64,000 bases of DNA from assembly GCA_026126025.1 (NCBI GenBank), contig JAHCJZ010000004.1, forward strand, positions 62,001 through 126,000, read 5' to 3'. This DNA is from Bauldia sp. GTDB lineage: Bacteria > Pseudomonadota > Alphaproteobacteria > Rhizobiales > Kaistiaceae. A program made the position numbers and the translations under genes. The notes below the pieces were generated by a model that was not told the DNA's origin, made no database searches, and saw only the letters and a program-made list of their open reading frames with translations. Below are positions 1 to 8,355 of the stretch, in pieces. How positions within the stretch are numbered: position 1 is the stretch's first letter; each line of letters starts with the position of its first letter.

Positions 1-880
1 GGCGGTGGGGCAGATCGCGCTCGCTCATGCCTGGACCGAAGCGCTCGGTGCGCGCGGTCTCACAGCGGGGCAGATCCTCCTCACCCTCACCGACACCGAG
101 GAGCGCCGCCGCTATCTCAACGCCCGCGCCACGATCACCACGCTTCTCAAGCTGAAGGCGGTGCCGGTGATCAACGAGAACGACACCGTGGCGACGGCGG
201 AAATCCGCTACGGCGACAATGACCGGCTCGCAGCGCGCGTCGCCTCGATGATGGGCGCCGACCTCCTGATCCTTCTCTCCGACGTCGACGGCCTCTACGC
301 CGCGCCTCCCGCGACCAACCCCGGCGCCGCCTTCATCCCGGTGGTCGAGCGGGTGACGGCGGAGGTCGAGGCGATGGCCGGCAGCGCCGGGTCGGAACTG
401 TCGAGCGGCGGCATGCTGACCAAGGTCGAGGCCGGCCGCATCGCGACCACCGCCGGCGCCACCATGGTGATCGCGAGCGGCAAGCGGGCGAACCCCATCG
501 CCGCGATCAGCCATGGCGAGCGCTGCACCTGGTTCCTCGCCGAGGGGAAGCCCGGCACCGCCCGCAAGAAATGGATCTCGGGCCATCTGGAGACGCCGGG
601 CGCGGTGAAGATCGACGCCGGGGCGGTGAAGGCGCTGCGCGCGGGCAAGAGCCTCCTTCCCGCCGGCGTCACGGGCGTGGAGGGCAGCTTCCAGCGCGGC
701 GATGCGGTGGTGATCCGCGGGCCGGACGGCGCCGAAATCGGTCGCGGCCTCGTCGCCTACGACCTTGCCGACGCCGAACGCATCGCCGGCCGCAATAGCG
801 GGCAGATCGAGGCGATCCTCGGCTATGCCGGGCGGGCCGAGATGATCCACCGCGACGACATGGTGCTGCGCGGCGAGTAG
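1..880 (+). CDS. proB: Glutamate 5-kinase, 3' part (5' end outside window)
   Basis: Phosphorylates glutamate to gamma-glutamyl phosphate, the first step of proline synthesis. The visible part begins inside the amino-acid kinase domain; the motifs INENDTV and YGDNDRLAA, the DVDGLY segment and the [11 protein letters not shown] stretch are typical of ProB. The last ~75 residues form the PUA domain seen in full-length ProB. About 80 N-terminal residues are missing because the window starts inside the gene. In related bacteria proB is followed by proA; here a repeat and unrelated genes follow and proA is at 56861. Confidence 0.95.
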   Translation, partial: AVGQIALAHAWTEALGARGLTAGQILLTLTDTEERRRYLNARATITTLLKLKAVPVINENDTVATAEIRYGDNDRLAARVASMMGADLLILLSDVDGLYAAPPATNPGAAFIPVVERVTAEVEAMAGSAGSELSSGGMLTKVEAGRIATTAGATMVIASGKRANPIAAISHGERCTWFLAEGKPGTARKKWISGHLETPGAVKIDAGAVKALRAGKSLLPAGVTGVEGSFQRGDAVVIRGPDGAEIGRGLVAYDLADAERIAGRNSGQIEAILGYAGRAEMIHRDDMVLRGE

Positions 881-983
881 AGCATGATCCGAAAAAGTGG
901 ATGCCGGTTTTTCGACGAGATCATGCTCCAACAAAGATATAGCGCTAGAGCGCGATTCGACTTGGTCGGATCACGCTCTAGCG
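881..983. repeat. Dispersed intergenic palindromes of rhizobial type
   Basis: Two adjacent inverted repeats directly follow the proB stop codon. The first has arms AGCATGATC (881-889) and GATCATGCT (919-927). The second has arms around TAGAGCG (945-951) and CGCTCTA (974-980). The first closely resembles a repeat scattered between genes in many Rhizobiales genomes. It may act as a transcript end or an RNA-processing hairpin, and marks the junction where proB loses its usual neighbour. Confidence 0.7.
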
Positions 984-987
984 TGCT

Positions 988-1494
988 CTACCGCGGCGCG
1001 GCGAGGATCAGCGCCCAGTAGACACGGTACTGGCTCGATGCGTTGAACGCCGTCGCAATGCCGATCTCCGTGACGTGCTCGTTGAGGAGGTTCGCACGAT
1101 GGGCCGGCGACATGATCCAGCCGTCCATCGCCTCCTGCAGATTGCGCTGGCCGGCGGCGATGTTCTCGGCGACTGCCATCCATTCATAGCCGGCGCGACC
1201 CATGCGGCGGGTGAGGTCGCCCGACACGCTGTGGCTCAGCCGGTCGGCGCGCGCCATGGCGTCAGCTTGATCCCGCGCCGCCTCGACGAGCCGCGCGCTC
1301 ACGGTCACCGGCGGCAGACCGTGCTCGGCGCGATAGGCCGAGATCGCGGCGGCCGCCGCGGCCGGGCTCACCGCCACCGGCGCGCTCGCCGGCGAGCCGG
1401 CCAGCTGCTGCTCGACCGCGCCGGACGGCATGCAGGCCGCCGTCGCGCCGGCCAGCATCGCGACGATCGCGAGTCGGGAAAGAATGCGGATCAT
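988..1494 (-). CDS. CAP/SCP-domain lipoprotein
   Basis: 168 aa. The N-terminus is a lipoprotein signal peptide with lipobox LAGATAAC, so the mature protein is probably lipid-anchored in the envelope. The rest matches the CAP (SCP/PR1) fold of bacterial YkwD-type proteins: AYRAEHGLPPV, the helix with ARDQADAMA, the LSHS histidine, the AENIAAG segment and the MDGWIMSPAHRANLL motif. Two CAP-tetrad histidines are visible. Biochemical role unknown. It reads toward proB and is not clearly in an operon. Confidence 0.8.
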   Translation of the reverse strand: MIRILSRLAIVAMLAGATAACMPSGAVEQQLAGSPASAPVAVSPAAAAAAISAYRAEHGLPPVTVSARLVEAARDQADAMARADRLSHSVSGDLTRRMGRAGYEWMAVAENIAAGQRNLQEAMDGWIMSPAHRANLLNEHVTEIGIATAFNASSQYRVYWALILAAPR

Positions 1495-1573
1495 GCCTAC
1501 CGGTTAGCCAATGTGCGCGGGGAAGGAAAGCGACACGGCCATCGTCATCGCCGTGGTTTGGCCAACCAACAAC

Positions 1574-1602
1574 CACCGTCCCGGGTCAAGCCCGGGACGG
1601 TG
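1574..1602. terminator. Strong GC hairpin at the end of the proXWV locus
   Basis: Arms ACCGTCCCGGG (1575-1585) and CCCGGGACGGT (1591-1601) around a 5-nt loop, with one further pair outside. The hairpin touches the stop codon of the ATPase gene and probably ends its transcript. No long T-run is visible, so it may instead be a dispersed repeat that serves as terminator. Confidence 0.6.
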
Positions 1603-2818
1603 TGTGTGGTGTGGGCGTGGCCTCAGCCTCCGGCACACCTTCCAGCGGTGGCGGCTGAAGGACTTCGCCGACGCGGGCGGGGGAGAGCACGCCCTCGAGG
1701 CTGCCCTCGGCGGTCACCACCGGAACCGGGATGGAGCTGGCAAGCGTGGCGGGGAGCGCGGCGGCGATCGCGGCGTCCGGCGTCACGGTCTCCACGGTCA
1801 CGGCAAGGTCCGACACCTGCGCCGGCTCGCGGGCCGCGATCGCGGTGCGGACGGCCTCCTCGGTGACGATGCCGCGATAGCCGTCGTCGGCGACGACATA
1901 GCCGACATCGGTGCCGCGGCGGCGCATCTCGGCGAGCGCCTGCTCCAGCGTCTCGTCGGTGAGGCGAAGGGGCGGCGGCTGCATCACGGTCTCGACGGTG
2001 AGGACGCGCGAACGGTTCACGTCCTTGACGAAGGCGCGGACATAGTCGTCCGCCGGCTGCATCAGAATCTCGACCGGCGTTCCGGTCTGTACCACGCGGC
2101 CGTCGCGGAGGATCGCGATGCGGTCGCCAAGGCGGAGCGCCTCGTCGAGGTCGTGGGTGATGAAGACGATGGTCTTCCGCAGCCGCGCCTGGAGGCTCAT
2201 CAGCAGATCCTGCATCTGGCTGCGGATCAGCGGGTCGAGCGCGGAGAACGCCTCGTCCATCAGCAGGATGTCGTGGTCGACGCAGAGCGCGCGGGCGAGG
2301 CCGACGCGCTGCTGCATGCCGCCCGAGAGCTGCGCCGGATATTGCTTCTCGTAGTCGGAGAGGCCGACGGCTGCGATCCACTCCATCGCCGCCGCCTTCC
2401 GCTGGCGGCGGCGGACGCCCTGGAGCTCGAGGCCATAGGCGACGTTCTCCAGCACCGTGCGATGCGGCAGGAGCGCGAAGTGCTGGAACACCATCGACAG
2501 GCGCTTGCGGCGGAACGCCACCAGGTCGGGGATCGACAGCGCGAGGAGGTCGACGCCGTCGATGACGACCTTGCCGGCGGTCGGGTCGATCAGCCGGTTG
2601 ATGTGGCGGATCAGCGTCGACTTGCCGGAGCCGGAAAGGCCCATCACGACGAAGATCGAGCCGGCCTCGACCGACAGGCTGACGTCGTCGAGCGCGACGC
2701 TGTGGCCGCTCTCGGCGAGGAGCGCGTCGCGGCTCTTGCCGGCACGGAGCTCGGCGAGCGCGGCCGCGGGATTGCGCCCGAAGATCTTGGTGACGCCGCT
2801 GACCTCGATGAGCGCCAA
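1586..2818 (-). CDS. proV: Glycine betaine/proline ABC transporter, ATP-binding subunit
   Basis: 410 aa, apparent TTG start 6 bp after the permease stop. It energises uptake of compatible solutes. Visible: Walker A GLSGSGKST (about residue 60), Q-loop region VFQHFALLPHRTV, signature LSGGMQQRVGLARAL and Walker B ILLMDEAFSALDP. The last ~130 residues resemble the paired CBS domains of ProV/OpuAA, used for osmotic sensing in the family. The N-terminal lead-in before the ATPase core is typical of ProV. Family assignment is firm; the substrate is inferred from its partners. Confidence 0.92.
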   Translation of the reverse strand: MALIEVSGVTKIFGRNPAAALAELRAGKSRDALLAESGHSVALDDVSLSVEAGSIFVVMGLSGSGKSTLIRHINRLIDPTAGKVVIDGVDLLALSIPDLVAFRRKRLSMVFQHFALLPHRTVLENVAYGLELQGVRRRQRKAAAMEWIAAVGLSDYEKQYPAQLSGGMQQRVGLARALCVDHDILLMDEAFSALDPLIRSQMQDLLMSLQARLRKTIVFITHDLDEALRLGDRIAILRDGRVVQTGTPVEILMQPADDYVRAFVKDVNRSRVLTVETVMQPPPLRLTDETLEQALAEMRRRGTDVGYVVADDGYRGIVTEEAVRTAIAAREPAQVSDLAVTVETVTPDAAIAAALPATLASSIPVPVVTAEGSLEGVLSPARVGEVLQPPPLEGVPEAEATPTPHTPSRA

Positions 2819-2823
2819 GCGCG

Positions 2824-3711
2824 TCAGCCCCCGATGCGGCGGAAGGCCTGGCTGCGGCGCCCCGCGGCCTGGGTGATGCGGTCGAGGATGACGGCGAGGA
2901 TCAGGATGGCGAGGCCGCCGACGAGGCCGGTGCCGAAATCGTTGCGGTTGAGGCCGAGCAGCACGGTCTGGCCGATGCCGCGCGCGCCGATCAGCGAGGC
3001 GATCACCACCATCGCCAGCGCCATCATGGTGGTCTGGTTGAGGCCCTGGAGGATCGACGGCATCGCCAGCGGAAACTGCACGCCGCGCAGGATCTGCCAG
3101 CGCGTCGCGCCGAAGGAGCGGCTCGCCTCGGTGATCCTGGCGTCGACTTCGCGAATGCCGAGATCGGTGAGGCGGATCAGCGGCGGCGTCGCATAGATCA
3201 CCGTCGCGATGATCGCCGGCACCTTGCCGAGGCCGAACAGCATCGCGACCGGGATGAGATAGACGAAGGAGGGGATCGTCTGCATCAGGTCAAGGAGCGG
3301 GGCGAGGATAGCGCGGGCGCGGTCGGACCGGGCGCTCCACACGCCGAACGGAATGCCAATGATCACCGCAAGGAGGACGGCGACGATCATGATCGCCAGC
3401 GTCTGCATCGCCTGGTCCCAGAGCTGCAGCGCCCCGAGGAACCAGCCGATCGCGACAAGGAAGAGCGAGAAGAACGGGCGGCGGCTGGCGGCGAAGGCAA
3501 GGAGCCCGATCGCCAGCAGGATCGCCCAGGGCGGCGCGTCGCGCAGCACGCCTTCGAGCCAGAGCAGCGGCCGCAGGATCGCGTTGGAAATCGCGCCGAA
3601 GAAGCCGCTGGCGTTCACCACCAGCCATTCGACCGCGGTGTTGCCGGCGTTGATGATCGCCCTCCCGAAATCGGGGAAGTCGTCCGCAGTCTCGGGGACC
3701 AGCCAGGCCAT
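2824..3711 (-). CDS. proW: Glycine betaine/proline ABC transporter, permease subunit
   Basis: 295 aa inner-membrane protein with a soluble N-terminal stretch and about seven hydrophobic segments. The EAA loop EASRSFGATRWQILRGVQFP, which docks on the ATPase, is clear. Length and layout match ProW/OpuAB. It is cotranscribed with the ATPase gene (5-bp gap) and separated from the binding protein gene by 128 bp that include a strong hairpin. Confidence 0.92.
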   Translation of the reverse strand: MAWLVPETADDFPDFGRAIINAGNTAVEWLVVNASGFFGAISNAILRPLLWLEGVLRDAPPWAILLAIGLLAFAASRRPFFSLFLVAIGWFLGALQLWDQAMQTLAIMIVAVLLAVIIGIPFGVWSARSDRARAILAPLLDLMQTIPSFVYLIPVAMLFGLGKVPAIIATVIYATPPLIRLTDLGIREVDARITEASRSFGATRWQILRGVQFPLAMPSILQGLNQTTMMALAMVVIASLIGARGIGQTVLLGLNRNDFGTGLVGGLAILILAVILDRITQAAGRRSQAFRRIGG

Positions 3712-3800
3712 CGGCGCCTCACCTTCGTGGCGGAAGCCGGGACACTAACGCATCTCGACGCGGGATGGCCCTTGTCCCTCCTTCGTCATTCCGGCGAGTG

Positions 3801-3831
3801 TGGTGGGAGGGCGCGCGGCGCCCTCCCACCA
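3801..3831. terminator. Attenuating hairpin between proX and proW
   Basis: Perfect 13-bp arms GGTGGGAGGGCGC (3802-3814) and GCGCCCTCCCACC (3818-3830) with a 3-nt loop, extended by one T-A pair. It lies just after the proX stop on the transcribed minus strand and before proW. Such intercistronic hairpins commonly stabilise or terminate part of the binding-protein message, giving excess binding protein over membrane subunits. Confidence 0.65.
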
Positions 3832-3839
3832 GCGATGCC

Positions 3840-4853
3840 TCAGTCCGCTGCAGCGGCGACGCGGTCGGCGATGTCGTCGCTGACCCAGGCGCCCCAGATG
3901 TCGCGGTTGGCGGTGATGAAGGCGACCGCGGCTTCCTCGGGACTGGCGTCGTTGGCCTGCATCCAGGCGAGCGCCTGCGAGACGATCGCGCTCGACGTCT
4001 CGTAGGCCTCGAGGAAGGCGATGATTCCGGGCGCCCCAGCGGCGAAGGCGGCGTTGGCGCCGACGATGACGTTGCTCACCGGATAGGCGGTGGCCTCGGT
4101 CGGGTTGTCGCTCGCCACCAGCGCGTCCCAGATCGCGGCGTCGAAGGGCGGCTCCTCGAGCTGGTAGAAGTCGTACTTACCGAGGAGCCAGGTCGGGCCG
4201 TAATAATAGAAGAGCACCGGCTCGTTGCGCAGCACGGCGGCTTCCACCGCGCCCGCCACGGCATCGTTGCCGACGCGGAAATTGGTGAAGTCGTCGTCGA
4301 GCCCGTAGGCGGCGAGCTTCTTGGTGTTGATCGCCTCGCACACCTGGCCGGCCGGGCAATTGTAGAACCGCCCCATGCCCGGCTCCTCGGGATCGGCGAA
4401 GAGCGCCTTGTAGTCGGGAAGGTCGGCGACCGAGCGAAGGCCCGGCGCCACCGCGCCATCGCCCTCGACGACATAGCGCGGCACGAACCAGCCTTCGGTC
4501 GCGTCGGGGAAGTTGCTGCCGACCGGCACCGCGGTGCCGGCTTCCACCGCCGCCACCCAGGGCGGCGCCGGATTGCCGGTCCAGATCTCCATGATGACGT
4601 CGATGTCGCCGCGGGCGAGGCCGTTGATCAGCGGGATCGTCTCGCCGGGGATCTCGTCGGTCTCGCAGCCATAGCCATGCTCCAGGATGAAGCTCGCGAC
4701 CGCATTGTGGAACTCGGCGGAATCATAGCCGAGGCCGGCGAAGACGATCGGGCGGTCGATCTCGCAGGCCGGCGCGTCCTGCGCGGCGGCGGGAAGGGTG
4801 GCGGCGGCGAAGACGGCGAGGCCGCCGGCGAGCACAAGCGCGGAACGGAGCAT
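3840..4853 (-). CDS. proX: Glycine betaine/proline ABC transporter, periplasmic binding protein
   Basis: 337 aa from the ATG at 4853, preferred over an upstream start because the signal peptide (MLRSALVLAGG... ending AAAQ) begins there and a purine-rich site (GGAAAGC) precedes it. The mature part matches OpuAC/ProX: the IWTGNPAPPW segment and other aromatic residues could form the cage that binds a quaternary amine. It is the first gene of the minus-strand operon and divergent from urtA. Confidence 0.9.
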   Translation of the reverse strand: MLRSALVLAGGLAVFAAATLPAAAQDAPACEIDRPIVFAGLGYDSAEFHNAVASFILEHGYGCETDEIPGETIPLINGLARGDIDVIMEIWTGNPAPPWVAAVEAGTAVPVGSNFPDATEGWFVPRYVVEGDGAVAPGLRSVADLPDYKALFADPEEPGMGRFYNCPAGQVCEAINTKKLAAYGLDDDFTNFRVGNDAVAGAVEAAVLRNEPVLFYYYGPTWLLGKYDFYQLEEPPFDAAIWDALVASDNPTEATAYPVSNVIVGANAAFAAGAPGIIAFLEAYETSSAIVSQALAWMQANDASPEEAAVAFITANRDIWGAWVSDDIADRVAAAAD

Positions 4854-5024
4854 CGGACTGCTTTCCCTCGGATTGGCAGGACGGGAACCATACAACTCAG
4901 GTCGCGACATGCACGCTCAAATCGTGGCTATCGGCGATGCAGCGGAGACGCCGCCCGGACGGCCGAAGGTTTCAGCCATTTCGCCAGCGCCGTTTCGCGC
5001 CGTTGTATGCGAGGAATACAGCTC

Positions 5025-5041
5025 TGCACCTATTGTGTGCA
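5025..5041. promoter_or_regulatory. Probable NtrC binding site
   Basis: TGCACCTATTGTGTGCA matches the NtrC consensus TGCACC-N5-GGTGCA at 11 of 12 fixed positions. It lies about 95 bp upstream of the sigma-54 promoter before urtA, a normal distance for an enhancer-bound activator. This predicts nitrogen-starvation induction of urea uptake. Confidence 0.65.
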
Positions 5042-5133
5042 GAATCCGGCGTCTGCCTGATGATTAATCATCGATGACCGGACACCGGTCGTGGCCGGCC
5101 GGGTCGCGTTCGGAATCCTGCCCTTTCACCCCA

Positions 5134-5149
5134 TGGCACGCGACTTGCC
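5134..5149 (+). promoter_or_regulatory. Sigma-54 (-24/-12) promoter of urtA
   Basis: TGGCACGCGACTTGCC matches the sigma-54 consensus TGGCACG-N4-TTGCA/T in all but the last base, with the GG and GC pairs ten bases apart. It lies 58 bp before the urtA start codon. Together with the upstream NtrC-like site it indicates nitrogen-regulated transcription of the urea transporter. Confidence 0.75.
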
Positions 5150-5207
5150 GAGTAGGCGCGCGACGCACTCCCAAGGCGTCCCGTGTCAACAGGGGGAGTT
5201 CACACTT

Positions 5208-6500
5208 ATGATTCACTACAAGAAGCGCCTGCTGGGGCTGGTGGCGGCGGCGGCGATGACCGCGTCCGTGCCGGCATTTGCCCAGGAGGGCGAGCCGATC
5301 AGGGTGGGTGTCCTGCATTCGCTGTCGGGGACGATGGCGATCTCGGAAACCACCCTCAAAGACGTCATGCTGATGCTGATCGAGCAGCAGAACGCCGCCG
5401 GCGGCGTGCTCGGTCGCCCGCTCGAGCCGGTCGTCGTCGACCCGGCTTCCGACTGGCCGCTCTTCGCCGAGCAGCTGCGCAACCTCGTCGAGGTCGAAGG
5501 CGTCGACGTGGTGTTCTGCTGCTGGACCTCGGTCAGCCGCAAGTCGATCCTGCCGGTCGCCGAAGAGCTCAACACCGTGGTGTTCTACCCGGTGCAGTAC
5601 GAGGGCGAGGAGTCCTCGCGCAACATCTTCTACACCGGCGCCGCGCCGAACCAGCAGGCGATCCCGGCCGTCGACTATCTGATGGCGCAGGGCGTGGAAC
5701 GCTGGGTGCTGGCGGGCACCGACTACGTCTATCCGCGCACCACCAACCGCATCCTGGAGCAGTACCTCCTCGACGCCGGCGTGCCGCCCGAGGACATCAT
5801 GATCAACTACACGCCGTTCGGGCATTCCGACTGGCAGACGATCGTGTCCGACATCGTCGCGTTCGGCTCGCAGGGCAAGTTCACCGCGGTGGTCTCGACC
5901 ATCAACGGCGACGCCAACGTGCCGTTCTACCGCGAGCTCGCCAACCAGGGCGTGTCGGCGCTCGACATCCCGGTGATCGCGTTCTCGGTCGGTGAGGAAG
6001 AGCTCGCCGGCATCGACACCGGTCCGCTCGTCGGCCATCTCGCGGCATGGAACTACTTCATGTCGGTCGATGCTCCGATCAATGACGCCTTCATCGAAGC
6101 CTGGCATGCGTTCACCGGTAATCCGAACCGCGTGACCAACGACCCGATGGAAGCCCACTATATCGGCTTCAACATGTGGGTTCAGGCGGTCGAGAAGGCC
6201 GGCACCACCGACGCCGACGCGGTCATCGACGCGCTGATCGGCGTGGCGGTCCCGAACCTCTCCGGCGGCATCTCGGCGATGATGCCGAACCACCACATCA
6301 CCAAGCCGGTGCTGATCGGCGAGATCCAGGCCGACGGCCAGTTCTCGATCGTCTACGAGACGCCGGGCCTGGTGGTTGGCGACGAGTGGTCGGACTTCCT
6401 GCCCGACTCCGCGAAGCTGATCGCCGACTGGCGCGCCCCGCTCTCGTGCGGCAACTACAACGTCGAGACCGGCGTCTGCTCGGGCCAGATCGTCGAATAG
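5208..6500 (+). CDS. urtA: Urea ABC transporter, substrate-binding protein
   Basis: 430 aa from the ATG at 5208, which is preceded by AGGGGGAG and opens a signal peptide cleaved after AFAQ; the frame is open further upstream. The mature protein shows UrtA family features: IRVGVLHSLSGTMA, CCWTSVSRKSILPV, FYPVQYEGEE and the NPMEAHYIGF-like segment NDPMEAHYIGF. It binds urea in the periplasm for the UrtBC channel. It is the first gene of the urt cluster, under a sigma-54 promoter, and is followed by a hairpin. Confidence 0.95.
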   Translation: MIHYKKRLLGLVAAAAMTASVPAFAQEGEPIRVGVLHSLSGTMAISETTLKDVMLMLIEQQNAAGGVLGRPLEPVVVDPASDWPLFAEQLRNLVEVEGVDVVFCCWTSVSRKSILPVAEELNTVVFYPVQYEGEESSRNIFYTGAAPNQQAIPAVDYLMAQGVERWVLAGTDYVYPRTTNRILEQYLLDAGVPPEDIMINYTPFGHSDWQTIVSDIVAFGSQGKFTAVVSTINGDANVPFYRELANQGVSALDIPVIAFSVGEEELAGIDTGPLVGHLAAWNYFMSVDAPINDAFIEAWHAFTGNPNRVTNDPMEAHYIGFNMWVQAVEKAGTTDADAVIDALIGVAVPNLSGGISAMMPNHHITKPVLIGEIQADGQFSIVYETPGLVVGDEWSDFLPDSAKLIADWRAPLSCGNYNVETGVCSGQIVE

Positions 6501-6519
6501 CGGACCCTGCAAGAACGGA

Positions 6520-6543
6520 AGGGGCGGCCGACGCCGCCCCTTC
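6520..6543. terminator. Hairpin between urtA and urtB
   Basis: Arms AAGGGGCGGC (6520-6529) and GCCGCCCCTT (6534-6543) around a 4-nt loop, followed by a pyrimidine-rich stretch. It lies 19 bp after the urtA stop. It probably terminates part of the transcripts so that the binding protein is made in excess. Confidence 0.65.
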
Positions 6544-6600
6544 TCTTTCCCGGGTTCGCCCGGACCTTTCGACAACCGGTTTCTCCGAAGGCCAGCACCG

Positions 6601-8355
6601 TTGATCCTGAGCCCGCGTTTCGTCCGCCTCTGGCTTGCCCTTGCCGCGGCGCTCGCTCTGTCCTTCCTCTCCGCCGCCGCGCCCGCGCGGGCGCAGGACG
6701 AGCCGCCGGTCCCGGTCGAGGCCGCGCCTCCCGCCGAGGCGGCCGAGGAAATTCCCGACGACGAGCCCGCCTTCAGCGCCGAGGAGCTCGAAGCCTTCAC
6801 CGACACCGCGCTTCTCAGCCTCATCGCCGATCTCGGCGCTGCCGCGGGCGATTTCGCCGCGACCACCGCCGCGGTCAACGCGCTCGCCGCCGACGGCAAT
6901 CCCGGTGCCGTGCCGGTGCTGCAGGCGCTCGACGCCGCGTCGCTCTATGTCAGCGATGACGGCGTCGTCTTCCGCGGCGAGCGCGGCGGCGCCGGGCTCC
7001 GGATGTTCGACCCGATCGGCGGCGACAGCCTCGGCGAGATCGCCACCGCGGACGCGACGCTGATCGCCGTCAACAACCCGGTCCGCCGCGCCATCCGCAC
7101 CGCGATGGGCAGCCTCACGCTGCTGTCGCCGGTGCGCGCGATGCGGATCGCCGCCGCCGCCGAGCTTCTGGCGCGGCCCGACCCGGCGTCGCTCGCGATG
7201 CTCGACGATGCGATCGCCGCGGAGACCGACGCCGCCGTGCGCACCGCCATGGCGGAGGCGCGCGCCGCCATCCTGGTGCGCAACACCTCGGCCGACGAGG
7301 CGGAGCGCCTCGCGGCGGTCGAGATCCTGGTCGCGCGCGGCGACCAGCGCGGCATCAACGCGCTCCGCCCGGCGGCGGAGGGCGACCCCGGGCCCGTCGC
7401 CGACGCGGCGGCGGCCGGCATCGAGCGCATCCAGAGCGCGCTCCGGCTCTGGGGCATCGGGCAGAACGTCGTCTACGGCATCTCGCTCGGCTCGGTGCTG
7501 CTCCTCGCCGCGATCGGCCTTGCCATCACCTTCGGCGTGATGGGCGTCATCAACATGGCGCATGGCGAGATGGTGATGATCGGCGCCTACACCACCTTCG
7601 TGGTGCAGGAGATCATCCGCACCACGCCGGCGCTCGCCGGCCTCTCCGACTGGTCGCTGGCGATCGCGATCCCCGCGGCGTTCCTCGTCTCGGGCGCGGT
7701 CGGCATCGGCATCGAGCGCGGCATCATCCGCTGGCTCTATGGCCGACCGCTGGAGACGCTGCTCGCCACCTTCGGCCTCTCGCTCTTCCTCCAGCAGGCG
7801 GTGCGGACGATCTTCGGGCCGACCAACAAGCTCGTCGGCAACCCGTCCTGGATGTCGGGCTCGCTGGAGATCGGCCAGCTCACGATCACCTATAGCCGGC
7901 TGTGGATCGTCGTCTTCGCGGCGATCGTGTTCATCGCGCTGATCGTTCTGCTGCGCCGCTCCGCCTTCGGCCTCCAGATGCGCGCGGTCACGCAGAACCG
8001 GCGCATGGCGAGCGCGATGGGCATCCGCACCCCCTGGGTCGACGCGATGACCTTCGGCCTCGGTTCGGGCATCGCCGGCATGGCGGGCGTCGCGCTCAGC
8101 CAGATCGACAATGTCAGCCCCAATCTCGGCACGACCTACATCGTCGACTCGTTCATGGTCGTGGTGTTCGGCGGCGTCGGCAATCTCTGGGGGACGCTGG
8201 TCGGCGCGATGTCGCTCGGCATCGTCAACAAGATGATCGAGCCCTATGCCGGCGCGGTCCTCGGCAAGATCGTCGTCCTCGTCTTCATCATCCTCTTCAT
8301 CCAGCGCAGGCCCCGCGGGCTCTTCGCGCTGCGCGGCCGGGCCATCGAAGCATGA
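6601..8355 (+). CDS. urtB: Urea ABC transporter, permease subunit
   Basis: 584 aa, TTG start. It has a signal-like N-terminus, then an Ala/Glu-rich soluble domain of ~270 residues with HEAT-like helices, then a LivH-type membrane domain from about residue 290 (FGVMGVINMAHGEMVMIGAY; later GLSLFLQQAVRTIFG and VFGGVGNLWGTLVGA). A periplasmic N-terminal domain is normal for UrtB and separates it from plain branched-chain amino-acid permeases. Its stop overlaps the urtC start by 4 bp. Confidence 0.93.
   Translation: MILSPRFVRLWLALAAALALSFLSAAAPARAQDEPPVPVEAAPPAEAAEEIPDDEPAFSAEELEAFTDTALLSLIADLGAAAGDFAATTAAVNALAADGNPGAVPVLQALDAASLYVSDDGVVFRGERGGAGLRMFDPIGGDSLGEIATADATLIAVNNPVRRAIRTAMGSLTLLSPVRAMRIAAAAELLARPDPASLAMLDDAIAAETDAAVRTAMAEARAAILVRNTSADEAERLAAVEILVARGDQRGINALRPAAEGDPGPVADAAAAGIERIQSALRLWGIGQNVVYGISLGSVLLLAAIGLAITFGVMGVINMAHGEMVMIGAYTTFVVQEIIRTTPALAGLSDWSLAIAIPAAFLVSGAVGIGIERGIIRWLYGRPLETLLATFGLSLFLQQAVRTIFGPTNKLVGNPSWMSGSLEIGQLTITYSRLWIVVFAAIVFIALIVLLRRSAFGLQMRAVTQNRRMASAMGIRTPWVDAMTFGLGSGIAGMAGVALSQIDNVSPNLGTTYIVDSFMVVVFGGVGNLWGTLVGAMSLGIVNKMIEPYAGAVLGKIVVLVFIILFIQRRPRGLFALRGRAIEA

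Larger units (their letters stand above)
4854..5207. promoter_or_regulatory. Divergent control region between proX and urtA
   Basis: 354 bp without a gene. Besides the NtrC-like site and sigma-54 promoter listed separately, it holds a perfect 14-bp palindrome GATGATTAATCATC at 5059-5072, between them, which could bind another regulator. The urtA ribosome site AGGGGGAG (5191-5198) lies at its right end. No clear housekeeping promoter was identified for proX. Confidence 0.6.

Noticed and set aside
1511-3196. 561-aa plus-strand frame across the proV/proW genes
   Set aside because: It is the antisense of the well-supported ABC transporter genes, rich in Arg/Gly/Asp/His as expected for a shadow frame in high-GC DNA.
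5064-6899. 611-aa minus-strand frame over urtA
   Set aside because: Antisense of urtA and urtB; no motifs and composition typical of shadow frames.
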